This document shows, piece by piece, positions 1-6,309 of a stretch of DNA of 8,085 nt. The stretch lies in contig JAACEJ010000127.1 of assembly GCA_011682565.1 (NCBI GenBank), forward strand, positions 1 to 8,085. Reading direction: 5' to 3'. The stretch's first letter is position 1. Each line of letters starts with the position of its first letter. A model generated the notes under the pieces. The model did not search any database and was not told the origin of the DNA. It was given only the letters and a program-made list of their open reading frames with translations. Made by a program: the position numbers and the translations under genes. The stretch is from Actinomycetota bacterium. GTDB taxonomy: Bacteria > Zhuqueibacterota > Zhuqueibacteria > Residuimicrobiales > Krinioviventaceae.

Positions 1-1
1 T

Positions 2-85
2 TATCATCTCCAGGCTCCAAAGGGATTTGAAACGGAGGTAAAAAATTTTTCCGGCCTCAGGTTAAAACGTGCGCAGGTGAATTAG
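2..85 (+). CDS. Possible 3' end of an upstream gene (partial)
   Basis: Frame 2 is open from the window edge for 27 codons and ends at TAG (83-85). The other two forward frames stop at 28-30 and 39-41. The predicted tail reads like an ordinary protein C-terminus (it contains APKGFETEVKNFSGLRLKRA), but I do not recognise the family. It would end about 100 nt upstream of the aldolase gene in the same direction, so the two could share a transcript. With only 27 codons, chance is a real alternative. Confidence 0.35.
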   Translation, partial: YHLQAPKGFETEVKNFSGLRLKRAQVN

Positions 86-132
86 CATAAAAAATTAACT
101 GTTTACAAAAAATTGAATTGTAACATGCTGTC

Positions 133-157
133 ATGCCCGAATGCTTTTATCAGGCAT
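133..157 (+). repeat. Imperfect hairpin upstream of the aldolase gene
   Basis: ATGCCCGA (133-140) and TCAGGCAT (150-157) form an 8-bp stem with one C-A mismatch around a 9-nt loop. No T-run follows, so it is not a typical intrinsic terminator. It lies just upstream of the aldolase ribosome binding site and could be a leader hairpin or an operator. No convincing -35/-10 pair was seen in 86-170. Confidence 0.25.
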
Positions 158-186
158 CCATTAATTAGAAAAGGAGACAAAAACAA

Positions 187-999
187 ATGACCGGAAAAGA
201 ACTGCTGAAAAAAGCAAAAGACGGAAAAACGATCTACGGTACAGCCATTTTGTCGACATCGCCGAATTGGCCGACCGTAGTAAAAGGAACCGGAATCGAC
301 TTTGTTTTTCTCGACACCGAGCACATTCCCATCGACCGGACCACGCTATCTGAAATGTGCCATATTTACGACGCCCTCGGTTTGCCTCCCATTGTTCGTA
401 TTCCCTCCCCCGATCCATTCGAGGCGTGCAAGGCCCTGGATGGCGGTGCGGTCGGCATCATCGGCCCGTACATCGAATCGGCGGAACAGGTACGTGCTTT
501 GGTCGGGGCAACCAAACTGCGGCCGCTCAAAGGCGAACGGTTACACGCGGTGCTGGAAAATCGCGAGGCGCTCGAAGGCAAGTTAAAAGAATATCTCGAA
601 AACAGAAATGCAGATAATATTTTAATCATCAACATCGAAAGCGTTCCGGCCATGAAAAACCTGGACGAGATTCTCGCTGTTTCCGGCCTCGACGCCGTCA
701 TCATCGGCCCGCATGATTTGTCCTGCAGCATGGGATTGCCGGAGCAATACCACAATCCCGATTTTGAAGCGGCGCTGCAATCCATTGTCACCAAAGTCCG
801 GGCAAAAGGCTTGGCCGTCGGCGTCCACTTTTCCGAAACACCGGCCCTGCAAGTCAGGTGGGCAAAAGCCGGTGTAAATATCATCATGCACAGTTCGGAT
901 ATTGCAATTTTCAGCCAGGCTTTGCAGCGGGATATTGCGGAGATTCGCCGGGCGCTGGGAGAGGAAGGTTTTGAAACTATGAAACGATTACATATTTAA
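187..999 (+). CDS. HpcH/HpaI-family aldolase (class II, metal-dependent)
   Basis: A 270-residue cytoplasmic TIM-barrel protein of the HpcH/HpaI aldolase/citrate lyase family, close to the usual 250-270 residues. Members cleave or form 2-keto-3-deoxy acids, releasing pyruvate plus an aldehyde, using a divalent metal. By-eye alignment to HpcH places the catalytic histidine at H46 (in LDTEH, 42-46), the substrate-binding arginine at R71 (VRIP), and the metal ligands at E151 (NIES) and D177 (GPHDLS). All key residues are present, so the enzyme should be active. The substrate cannot be read from sequence. The segment after R112 (PLKG, then a charged helical stretch at about 125-143) departs from the usual glycine-rich loop of HpaI and suggests a different substrate. 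The start is supported by AAGGAG at 171-176, 10 nt upstream. It converges on the Nramp-like gene with 5 nt between stop codons, and no terminator is visible between them. Confidence 0.9.
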   Translation: MTGKELLKKAKDGKTIYGTAILSTSPNWPTVVKGTGIDFVFLDTEHIPIDRTTLSEMCHIYDALGLPPIVRIPSPDPFEACKALDGGAVGIIGPYIESAEQVRALVGATKLRPLKGERLHAVLENREALEGKLKEYLENRNADNILIINIESVPAMKNLDEILAVSGLDAVIIGPHDLSCSMGLPEQYHNPDFEAALQSIVTKVRAKGLAVGVHFSETPALQVRWAKAGVNIIMHSSDIAIFSQALQRDIAEIRRALGEEGFETMKRLHI

Positions 1000-1004
1000 A
1001 CTGC

Positions 1005-2249
1005 TCAATTAAGGATGGTTCCCAACAATCCCAGTATTCCACTGCCGCACATGTAAATTGAAAAAATCAGAATCAAGCCAAGTATTATATTCGTTCCCAA
1101 TTTATTGACATTATCTTCTCCCATCACATCCTTTCGGTTGCCAAGGTAGATAATGCAGAGAACGGTGACCGGCAAGAGAAGCGCGCCGAATGCCTGGGAA
1201 GCAATCATGACAATCACTGGTTTGGCATGAAAGACAGGCACGACAAGTCCCAATAGTGAAATCAAAAAAACCATAATGCGATATTGTGGCAAAGTCATAT
1301 CTCTTTTGGATTGGTTATAGTCGCACAAAAGCCAAGGCAAAAGAAGGATATTGGGAAACTGGGATGATACACCGGCAGCCACAATACCAAAGACAAAAAT
1401 TGTCACCGCAAATCGACCAGCCAGGGGTTGCAAAAGATCTACCATCTGAGAGGCTTCATAAAGTCCAACGCTCTGGACATACAGTGTCCCTGCAGCGGCA
1501 GCCATAATCACACCGCTGATAACAAACATCATAAAAGCGGAAAGCGCCGCATCCCGTCTTTCGAGGTGCAAGTCCTTTATCGTCCACCCGGCTTCCTTGA
1601 CTAATGTCGTGCGTACGATGAAAAGTACAGAAGCCACCGTCGTCCCCACCATCGATGCAATTACTAAAAATGGACCTTTCCCCTGATCGGCCGGCACACG
1701 GGGAATATTAGGCACCAGACCTTTGACGATTTCTCCGGCAGAAGGCGTTAAAATAAAAAAATTAATGATAAAGCTGGCAGCCATAATCGCCACAAATATT
1801 GCCAGGACTCGCTGAAAAAAATCGGTGGTCCCTTTCCAGAATATGATATAAACCAGGCTGATGAAAAACAGTGCAAAATAGATTTGGCTGATACCGCCGG
1901 GAATAATTTGCCTGGACCATTCATAGGATACATCCGCAATAATCCCCACCAGTCCAATCACGCCGCCGCTGACGGTAGCTGTCATAGCAACAATAAAGAA
2001 AATTCCCACCGCCGGATGAATATGCTTGCGAAAAGCATAGAGTGCGGTTTCGCCGGTGAGCAGAGTAAATCGGCCATAGGTGATAATCATAAAATACGTC
2101 ACCAGGCACGAGAGCAAAATTGTCCATAAAAGCGACATGCCGTAGGTGGCACCGGCCTTGGCCATAGCAGTAACACTGCCGGTACCAATGTTAAAACCCA
2201 GCAGGAAAATACCGGGGAGAAAAGATTTTATTGTTTTAGCTATTTTCAT
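1005..2249 (-). CDS. Divergent Nramp-family (APC/LeuT-fold) transporter
   Basis: A 414-residue, very hydrophobic inner-membrane protein with about 11 predicted membrane segments. Family marks are an N-terminal LPG, the TM1-TM2 block ending AGATYGMSLLW (32-42), and a late SQAFGALLLP (351-360) followed by NRKDVMG (371-377), typical of the Nramp C-terminal core. In true Mn/Fe Nramps TM1 carries DPGN and TM6 carries MPHN. Here the aligned positions read GTGS (22-25) and ASVL (206-209), so the acidic and sulfur metal ligands are gone. Divalent metal transport therefore should not be assumed; another ion or a small organic substrate is possible. The start ATG is the first Met of the frame and lies directly after the stop of the relic HTH frame. 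The nearest purine-rich stretch (AAAGGG, 13 nt upstream) is a poor ribosome binding site, so translation may be weak. It converges on the aldolase gene. Confidence 0.82.
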   Translation of the reverse strand: MKIAKTIKSFLPGIFLLGFNIGTGSVTAMAKAGATYGMSLLWTILLSCLVTYFMIITYGRFTLLTGETALYAFRKHIHPAVGIFFIVAMTATVSGGVIGLVGIIADVSYEWSRQIIPGGISQIYFALFFISLVYIIFWKGTTDFFQRVLAIFVAIMAASFIINFFILTPSAGEIVKGLVPNIPRVPADQGKGPFLVIASMVGTTVASVLFIVRTTLVKEAGWTIKDLHLERRDAALSAFMMFVISGVIMAAAAGTLYVQSVGLYEASQMVDLLQPLAGRFAVTIFVFGIVAAGVSSQFPNILLLPWLLCDYNQSKRDMTLPQYRIMVFLISLLGLVVPVFHAKPVIVMIASQAFGALLLPVTVLCIIYLGNRKDVMGEDNVNKLGTNIILGLILIFSIYMCGSGILGLLGTILN

Positions 2250-2251
2250 TT

Positions 2252-2320
2252 TTAACCAATAACCCTTTCTGTCGTATCCATCATTCTGGCCGCGTTGGCA
2301 CGTTTTTTTGAATTAAATCG
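2252..2320 (-). pseudogene. Relic Fis-type HTH end of a second NifA-like regulator
   Basis: The minus-strand frame ending at TAA (2254-2252) encodes KRANAARMMDTTERVIG before the stop. The intact regulator's C-terminus has RARAARLLDTTERIIG: 12 of 16 residues are identical over the matched block. At DNA level the 17 codons match at about 37 of 51 bases, mostly differing at third positions, as expected for an old paralogue once under selection rather than a fresh duplication. No AAA+ or GAF sequence precedes it, and it stops before the last 14 residues of the intact protein. The fragment abuts the start codon of the Nramp-like gene, so the break lies at that gene's 5' end. Confidence 0.65.
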
Positions 2321-2344
2321 ATTATTTAGGAGAATACAATGGAA

Positions 2345-2503
2345 TTACTGCAACAACCACTTCCATAATGGTATATACTTTATTTGCCTGGTCGTCCCTA
2401 AAACACGCAGTTTTTCTGAAGCTTCAACATTATGTGTAATGATGAGTAAATTATCACATTTCAATAGATCGCTTGCTTTCAACAGGTTTTTAATAAAACA
2501 GCG
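2345..2503 (-). pseudogene. Relic C-terminus of an AAA+/DUF4143-type ATPase
   Basis: After the regulator's TGA the same frame stays open for 52 codons to TAA (2347-2345). It encodes NLLKASDLLKCDNLLIITHN, then about 16 residues, then IKYIPLWKWLLQ. The combination of a leucine-rich helix, a (N)LLIIT strand and a terminal IK-x-(I/V)P-(L/V)WKWLL is what I know from the C-terminal nuclease-like domain of DUF4143/ATP-binding proteins, which are usually about 400 residues. Neither the P-loop ATPase core nor a plausible start with ribosome binding site is present, so this is a truncated remnant. These mobile-like accessory ATPases are often lost or gained. The family call rests on pattern memory. Confidence 0.55.
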
Positions 2504-4063
2504 TCATTTAAATCTCTTTACATCAATCCCATACCTGGAAGTTTTATACCCGATAATCCTTTCCGTGGTGTCCAGCAGCCTGGCAGCTCTGGCGCGGTTG
2601 CCGCGTGTGGATTTAAGTGCGTCCTGAATGAGTTCTTTTTCAAAACCCGCCACCGCATCGGCAAGGGTTTTGCGTGGTTCGGTATTACTGCTTTCTGCAG
2701 TCTGCAGCGTTGGCGGCAGGTGATAGCTGTGAATAACCTGATCGTCGCACACCAGCACAGCGCGTTCGATGCAATTTTCCAATTCGCGGACATTGCCCGG
2801 CCAATGATAAACACGCAGCATATCGATCGCCGGTGTGGAAATGCGCTTGATTGGCTTGCCGTGTTTTCGGCCATATTTCAACATAAAATGATCGGCCAGC
2901 AAAAGAATATCCGTTTTTCTCTCCCGCAGCGGGGGCAACATGATTGTGTACACATTCAAACGGTAATACAAATCCTCACGAAATTTGCCTTCGCTCATCA
3001 ATTGTTCCAGGTCGGCATTGGTCGCCGCAAGAATGCGCACATCCACTTTGATCGTTTCCATCCCCCCCACACGTTCGAACTCTTGCTCCTGTAACACCCG
3101 CAGCAATTTTATCTGCGTCATGGGACTCAGATCGCCGATCTCATCCAGAAAAATGGTACCGCCGTTGGCCAGTTCAAATCGGCCCTTTTTTCGCGACACT
3201 GCGCCGGTGAATGCGCCTTTCTCATAGCCGAAAAATTCAGATTCGATCAGATTCTCCGGGATCGCCGCACAATTGACGCGAATGAACGGCCCGTCGCTTC
3301 TCTGCGAATTATAATGAATGGCCTGGGCAATCAACTCTTTGCCTGTTCCGGATTCGCCACGAATGAGCACCGTTGTGTTTGCCCGCGCGACCTGGGTTAC
3401 TTTTTCATACACCTCGCGCATTTCGCGGCTGTTACCAATGATGTTATGGAAACTGAATTCCTCTACCAGTTTTTGTTTTAACATCACGTTTTCGTCGATC
3501 AGCCGCTGTCGTTCGATTTTTCTAACCTGATCCAGCCGGATCGCCTGCACCAACGCCGAAGCGGTCAGCATGAGAAATTTTTTTGTGCTCTCAAAATCAC
3601 GATCCGCTTTGAATGCCAGATTAACAATGAGCACCCCCAGGGTTTTGTAATCCAGGTTTATGGGCACACCGACAAAAGATTGTTCCCGGTTTCTTTTCGG
3701 CTCCCAGGAACTCATACGATTCAGGAATAACGGCTCTTTGCTTACCTGCGGCGCAACAATTGGTTTGCCGGTTTCCGCAATCCTCCCTGTCAGTCCTTCC
3801 CCCATTTTATAATTTGTTTTCGCCAGATCATCTTTATACCCCACGGAAGCGGCCATTTTCAATGTTTTCTGTTCATCATCCACAAGAAAAACTGCACCGG
3901 ATTTTATTTTATACGAATTTTGCAAAATTTTCAATGTCGCCAAAAGCGATTCACCCAGATCAAACGTCCGGCTGATCGCCTGATTGATTTCCATGAGAAT
4001 AGAAAGTTTTTTCATAATTGCGGCATAGTCATTTGAGGATTTTAATGAAGCAGATTTGGGCAT
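2504..4063 (-). CDS. NifA-like sigma54-dependent transcriptional activator (GAF-AAA+-HTH)
   Basis: A 519-residue enhancer-binding protein, the size of NifA. A GAF sensor domain spans about 17-175, a helical linker about 176-203, the AAA+ ATPase about 207-430 and a Fis-type HTH about 488-509. Seen motifs are Walker A GESGTGKE (236-243), the sigma54-contacting GAFTGA (283-288), Walker B GGTIFLDEIG (301-310), arginine-finger candidates R362 and R368, and sensor II WPGNVREL (421-428). All parts needed to remodel sigma54-RNA polymerase are intact. The Cys-X4-Cys linker of oxygen-sensitive rhizobial NifA is absent. I chose ATG 4063 because AAGGA lies 7 nt upstream; an in-frame ATG 14 codons earlier has no such site. 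It is divergent from glnK-amtB, which makes control of that operon its likeliest job. The GAF ligand or P-II contact is unknown. No terminator follows it. Confidence 0.92.
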   Translation of the reverse strand: MPKSASLKSSNDYAAIMKKLSILMEINQAISRTFDLGESLLATLKILQNSYKIKSGAVFLVDDEQKTLKMAASVGYKDDLAKTNYKMGEGLTGRIAETGKPIVAPQVSKEPLFLNRMSSWEPKRNREQSFVGVPINLDYKTLGVLIVNLAFKADRDFESTKKFLMLTASALVQAIRLDQVRKIERQRLIDENVMLKQKLVEEFSFHNIIGNSREMREVYEKVTQVARANTTVLIRGESGTGKELIAQAIHYNSQRSDGPFIRVNCAAIPENLIESEFFGYEKGAFTGAVSRKKGRFELANGGTIFLDEIGDLSPMTQIKLLRVLQEQEFERVGGMETIKVDVRILAATNADLEQLMSEGKFREDLYYRLNVYTIMLPPLRERKTDILLLADHFMLKYGRKHGKPIKRISTPAIDMLRVYHWPGNVRELENCIERAVLVCDDQVIHSYHLPPTLQTAESSNTEPRKTLADAVAGFEKELIQDALKSTRGNRARAARLLDTTERIIGYKTSRYGIDVKRFK

Positions 4064-4104
4064 AGCGTTTTCCTTGTTGAACAATCGATTTTCAATATCA
4101 CACA

Positions 4105-4130
4105 ATTATGTATTTATCGAAATACATAAT
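4105..4130. promoter_or_regulatory. Perfect 11-bp inverted repeat upstream of the regulator gene
   Basis: ATTATGTATTT (4105-4115) and AAATACATAAT (4120-4130) are perfect complements around a 4-nt ATCG spacer, 41 nt upstream of the regulator start codon. The 9-mer ACAATTATG also occurs as a direct repeat at 4102-4110 and 4131-4139, flanking and overlapping the arms. Such symmetry in a leader is typical of a repressor or autoregulation site. A leader hairpin in the regulator mRNA is the alternative. It is not a NifA site, because TGT and ACA are 12 rather than 10 nt apart. Confidence 0.5.
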
Positions 4131-4232
4131 ACAATTATGAAGCAAAAAAAGCAAGGAATAATTTTCACAACAAACTTTACGTACCGGTTTTTCAATTAAA
4201 AGCGACCAAAGAGTATTTTTTTAAATCTTTAG

Positions 4233-4248
4233 TGTAATACCGATGACA
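4233..4248. promoter_or_regulatory. Candidate NifA-type upstream activator site (TGT-N10-ACA)
   Basis: TGT (4233-4235), ten bases, then ACA (4246-4248) match the classical NifA upstream activator consensus exactly. The site is about 205 nt upstream of the -24 element of the candidate sigma54 promoter, further than the usual 80-150 nt but workable by looping. Such a short motif has roughly a one in ten chance of occurring in 400 bp, so support comes mainly from context. Confidence 0.4.
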
Positions 4249-4320
4249 AAATCGTGAAAGTAAATTTCAGATCAAGCTACCTCAGCACAACTTTCACTTC
4301 AAAACACCATGCCAGGCCGA

Positions 4321-4374
4321 TAAATACATTATTGCGTGCTTCTATCTACATGCCAACAAATATGTAGGTATTTA
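4321..4374. repeat. Nested inverted repeats in the divergent spacer
   Basis: TAAATAC (4321-4327) pairs with GTATTTA (4368-4374), and inside it CTACAT (4346-4351) pairs with ATGTAG (4362-4367). On the right side the two arms are contiguous. The pair could be operator half-sites or a cruciform-prone element. The rest of the 457-nt spacer (4064-4520) is AT-rich and shows no gene. Confidence 0.35.
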
Positions 4375-4445
4375 CAGAATCTCTTCAACGACACAATGCC
4401 ATTATAAATACAGCCTTACACTACATTCAAACAATAGTAATTTTC

Positions 4446-4460
4446 TGGCACATTGCTTGT
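4446..4460 (+). promoter_or_regulatory. Candidate sigma54 (-24/-12) promoter for glnK-amtB
   Basis: TGGCAC (4446-4451), five bases, then TTGT (4457-4460) match the sigma54 consensus TGGCAC-N5-TTGC except for the last base (GG-N10-GT instead of GG-N10-GC). Transcription would start near 4471, giving a leader of about 50 nt before glnK. The divergent neighbour encodes a sigma54 activator with an intact GAFTGA loop, which strongly favours this reading. Confidence 0.55.
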
Positions 4461-4520
4461 TTACAACAAAAGCGAAATAATCACCTGCTGTGAGACAACC
4501 CAACCTAAAAGGAGGTCAGG

Positions 4521-4862
4521 ATGAAACTTATTATTGCTTATATTCAGCCGGAAAAACTGAATTCTGTAAAGCAAGCACTTTATGAAAGAAAAATCTTTAA
4601 AATCTCAGTAACAAACGCACTTGGGTGTGGCCAGCAAAAAGGATATCATGAAACGTATCGAGGGGCAGAAATAGAGGTTAATCTTTTAAAAAAAGTGCGT
4701 ATCGAAATTGCAATCAACGACGAATTTGTTAATCCAACGATTGACGGTATTATCACAGGTGCTCGAACCGGAAAAATTGGAGATGGTAAAATTTTTATAC
4801 AAGATATGTCTGAATGCATTCGCATTCGTACCGGTGAGACAGGCAAAGATGCCATCGGTTAA
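4521..4862 (+). CDS. glnK: P-II nitrogen regulatory protein (GlnK/GlnB family)
   Basis: A 113-residue trimeric signal protein of standard length that senses 2-oxoglutarate and ATP/ADP and, when encoded beside amtB, typically plugs the AmtB channel when ammonium is plentiful. Seen are the T-loop region GCGQQKGYHETYRGAE (35-50), the 2-oxoglutarate lysine K58, the nucleotide-binding TGKIGDGKIF (83-92 by alignment) and the C-terminal IRIRTGE. Position 51, the tyrosine uridylylated by GlnD in Escherichia coli, is Ile; Tyr46 is kept. Position 38 is Gln instead of the ATP-contacting Arg. Uridylylation at Tyr51 is therefore impossible, and control must be by ligands or another modification. The start has AAGGAGGT 4 nt upstream (4509-4516), a near-perfect ribosome binding site. 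It is the first gene of the operon, with 37 nt to amtB, and probably has a sigma54 promoter. Confidence 0.95.
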   Translation: MKLIIAYIQPEKLNSVKQALYERKIFKISVTNALGCGQQKGYHETYRGAEIEVNLLKKVRIEIAINDEFVNPTIDGIITGARTGKIGDGKIFIQDMSECIRIRTGETGKDAIG

Positions 4863-4899
4863 AAATAAACATTTAATTTAATTAAACAGGAGAAAATTG

Positions 4900-6264
4900 A
4901 TGAAAAAAATAAACCTACGTTCGATTCTTTTAATTTTTATTCTGAGCTGTATCCTGATTGTTCCAGTGTTTGCAGCTCCGCCAGCCGAAGAAACAAAATC
5001 TGCGCTGGTGACCGCTGCTGCTCTTGAAAAATTGCAAACAAACTTGAATGTTGTTTGGACCGCAGTAGCAGCTTTTCTTGTCTTTTTTATGCAGGCCGGT
5101 TTTGCCATGGTGGAAAGCGGGTTTACGCGGGCGAAAAACACCGTCAACATTATGATGAAAAACCTGATGGATTTTTCTTTCGGAACAATTTCATTTTTCC
5201 TTATTGGCTTCGGCCTCATGTTTGGCGTAACAAACGGTCTGTTTGGAACAACACATTTTGCTATGAGCGGGACAAACGTTCTCGGGGCGGACTGGAACTG
5301 GACATTTCTCATTTTTCAGACCGTTTTCGCAGGAACTGCGGCTACCATTGTTTCAGGAGCGATGGCAGAAAGGACAAAATTTGCAGGCTATTTGACTTAT
5401 AGTGTTTTTATTTGCGCGATTATTTATCCTATATTCGGCTCCTGGGCATGGGGTTCTCTTCTCGATGGCGGCGGCTGGCTGGAAAATTTAGGTTTTCAGG
5501 ATTTTGCAGGGTCGACAGTCGTACACTCCATTGGCGGCTGGCTGGCTTTGGCCGGTGCAATAGTTCTTGGACCGAGGATCGGGAAATATGGCCAGGATGG
5601 TAAACCGCGGGCTATTCCGGGACATAACATTGCGATTGCTTCTTTGGGCGTATTTATCCTCTGGTTTGGCTGGTTTGGTTTTAATCCCGGAAGTACAACC
5701 TTTGGTGACGGCAACATTGGCCGAATTGCCGTAACGACAAACATGGCTGCTGCTGCAGGAGCAATTGCTGCTCTGTTCACGTCGTGGATAATCTATAAAA
5801 AGCCTGATGGGTCTATGGCTTTAAACGGAACCCTTGCCGGTCTCGTTGCAATCACAGCACCGTGTGCAACAGTATCACCCATTGGCGCTCTGTTTATCGG
5901 TCTCATTGCTGGAATCCTGGTCGTCCTGAGTGTGATTTTCATCGACCATGTCCTGAAAGTGGATGATCCGGTTGGTGCAGTAAGCGTGCACGGTGTAACA
6001 GGTGCATTCGGCACTTTATCAGTTGGATTGTTTAACGTTGAAGGCGGGCTTTTTTACGGCGGCGGATTCAAGCTTCTTGGCATTCAGGCAATAGGTGTGT
6101 TGACCGGCTTTGTTTGGGCTTTTGGTTTGGGCTTGCTGCTTTTTTACATTATCAAAAAGACAGTTGGATTGCGTGTGACCGAAGATGAGGAATTAATGGG
6201 GCTGGATATTGGCGAACACGGCATGGAAGCATATAGCGGATTTCAGATCTTTTCAACACAATAA
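4900..6264 (+). CDS. amtB: Ammonium transporter AmtB
   Basis: A 454-residue inner-membrane ammonium channel of the Amt/Rh family that acts as a trimer. A signal peptide covers about 1-25 (cleavage near VFA|APP), followed by 11 membrane segments. Seen key residues are the twin histidines H209 (STVVHSIGGW) and H364 (SVHGVTGAFG), D201 in the DFAGSTVVH signature, F143 of the Phe gate region (VFAGTAATI), and FNPGST (261-266). The cytoplasmic tail LRVTEDEELMGLDIGEHG (424-441) is the conserved region that couples to GlnK, so P-II gating should be intact. I chose ATG 4900 over the adjacent TTG 4897 because it is the better codon, with AGGAG (4888-4892) 7 nt upstream. It is the middle gene of the operon, with 45 nt to the porin gene and no terminator in that gap. 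Confidence 0.97.
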   Translation: MKKINLRSILLIFILSCILIVPVFAAPPAEETKSALVTAAALEKLQTNLNVVWTAVAAFLVFFMQAGFAMVESGFTRAKNTVNIMMKNLMDFSFGTISFFLIGFGLMFGVTNGLFGTTHFAMSGTNVLGADWNWTFLIFQTVFAGTAATIVSGAMAERTKFAGYLTYSVFICAIIYPIFGSWAWGSLLDGGGWLENLGFQDFAGSTVVHSIGGWLALAGAIVLGPRIGKYGQDGKPRAIPGHNIAIASLGVFILWFGWFGFNPGSTTFGDGNIGRIAVTTNMAAAAGAIAALFTSWIIYKKPDGSMALNGTLAGLVAITAPCATVSPIGALFIGLIAGILVVLSVIFIDHVLKVDDPVGAVSVHGVTGAFGTLSVGLFNVEGGLFYGGGFKLLGIQAIGVLTGFVWAFGLGLLLFYIIKKTVGLRVTEDEELMGLDIGEHGMEAYSGFQIFSTQ

Positions 6265-6309
6265 AAATTTATCGAAAAAATAAACTACACCACAAGGAGG
6301 ATATTAAAG

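Noticed and set aside
366..887. Minus-strand open frame of 173 codons inside the aldolase gene
   Set aside because: It is an antisense shadow of a gene with intact catalytic residues; no family features or start signals are visible.
2296..2312. TTGGCACG followed by T-run, resembling a sigma54 promoter on the plus strand
   Set aside because: The -12 GC is missing (spacing is off by one and reads GA), it points into the 3' end of an oppositely oriented gene, and it is part of the relic HTH coding sequence.
2295..2627. Plus-strand open frame of 110 codons beginning in the intergenic region
   Set aside because: It lies antisense to the relic frames and the regulator's 3' end, has a low-complexity hydrophobic and Ser-rich content, and has no ribosome binding site. 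The minus-strand relics explain the region better.
2504..4063. Taking the regulator as evidence of nitrogen fixation
   Set aside because: It has NifA architecture, but no nif structural or assembly gene is in the window and its neighbours are ammonium-uptake genes.
4063..4105. Upstream ATG at 4105 as the regulator start
   Set aside because: It lacks a ribosome binding site and falls within the long inverted repeat; the ATG at 4063 has AAGGA at 7 nt.
4300..4314. Minus-strand TGGCAT motif as a sigma54 promoter for the regulator
   Set aside because: The -12 half is out of phase (no GC at the required ten-base spacing), and other TGCCA occurrences in the spacer also lack it.
4446..4460. CRISPR, riboswitch or toxin-antitoxin content in the divergent spacer
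   Set aside because: There are no spaced direct repeats of array type, no recognisable aptamer core and no small open frame with a ribosome binding site; only the promoter-like and repeat elements listed are supported.
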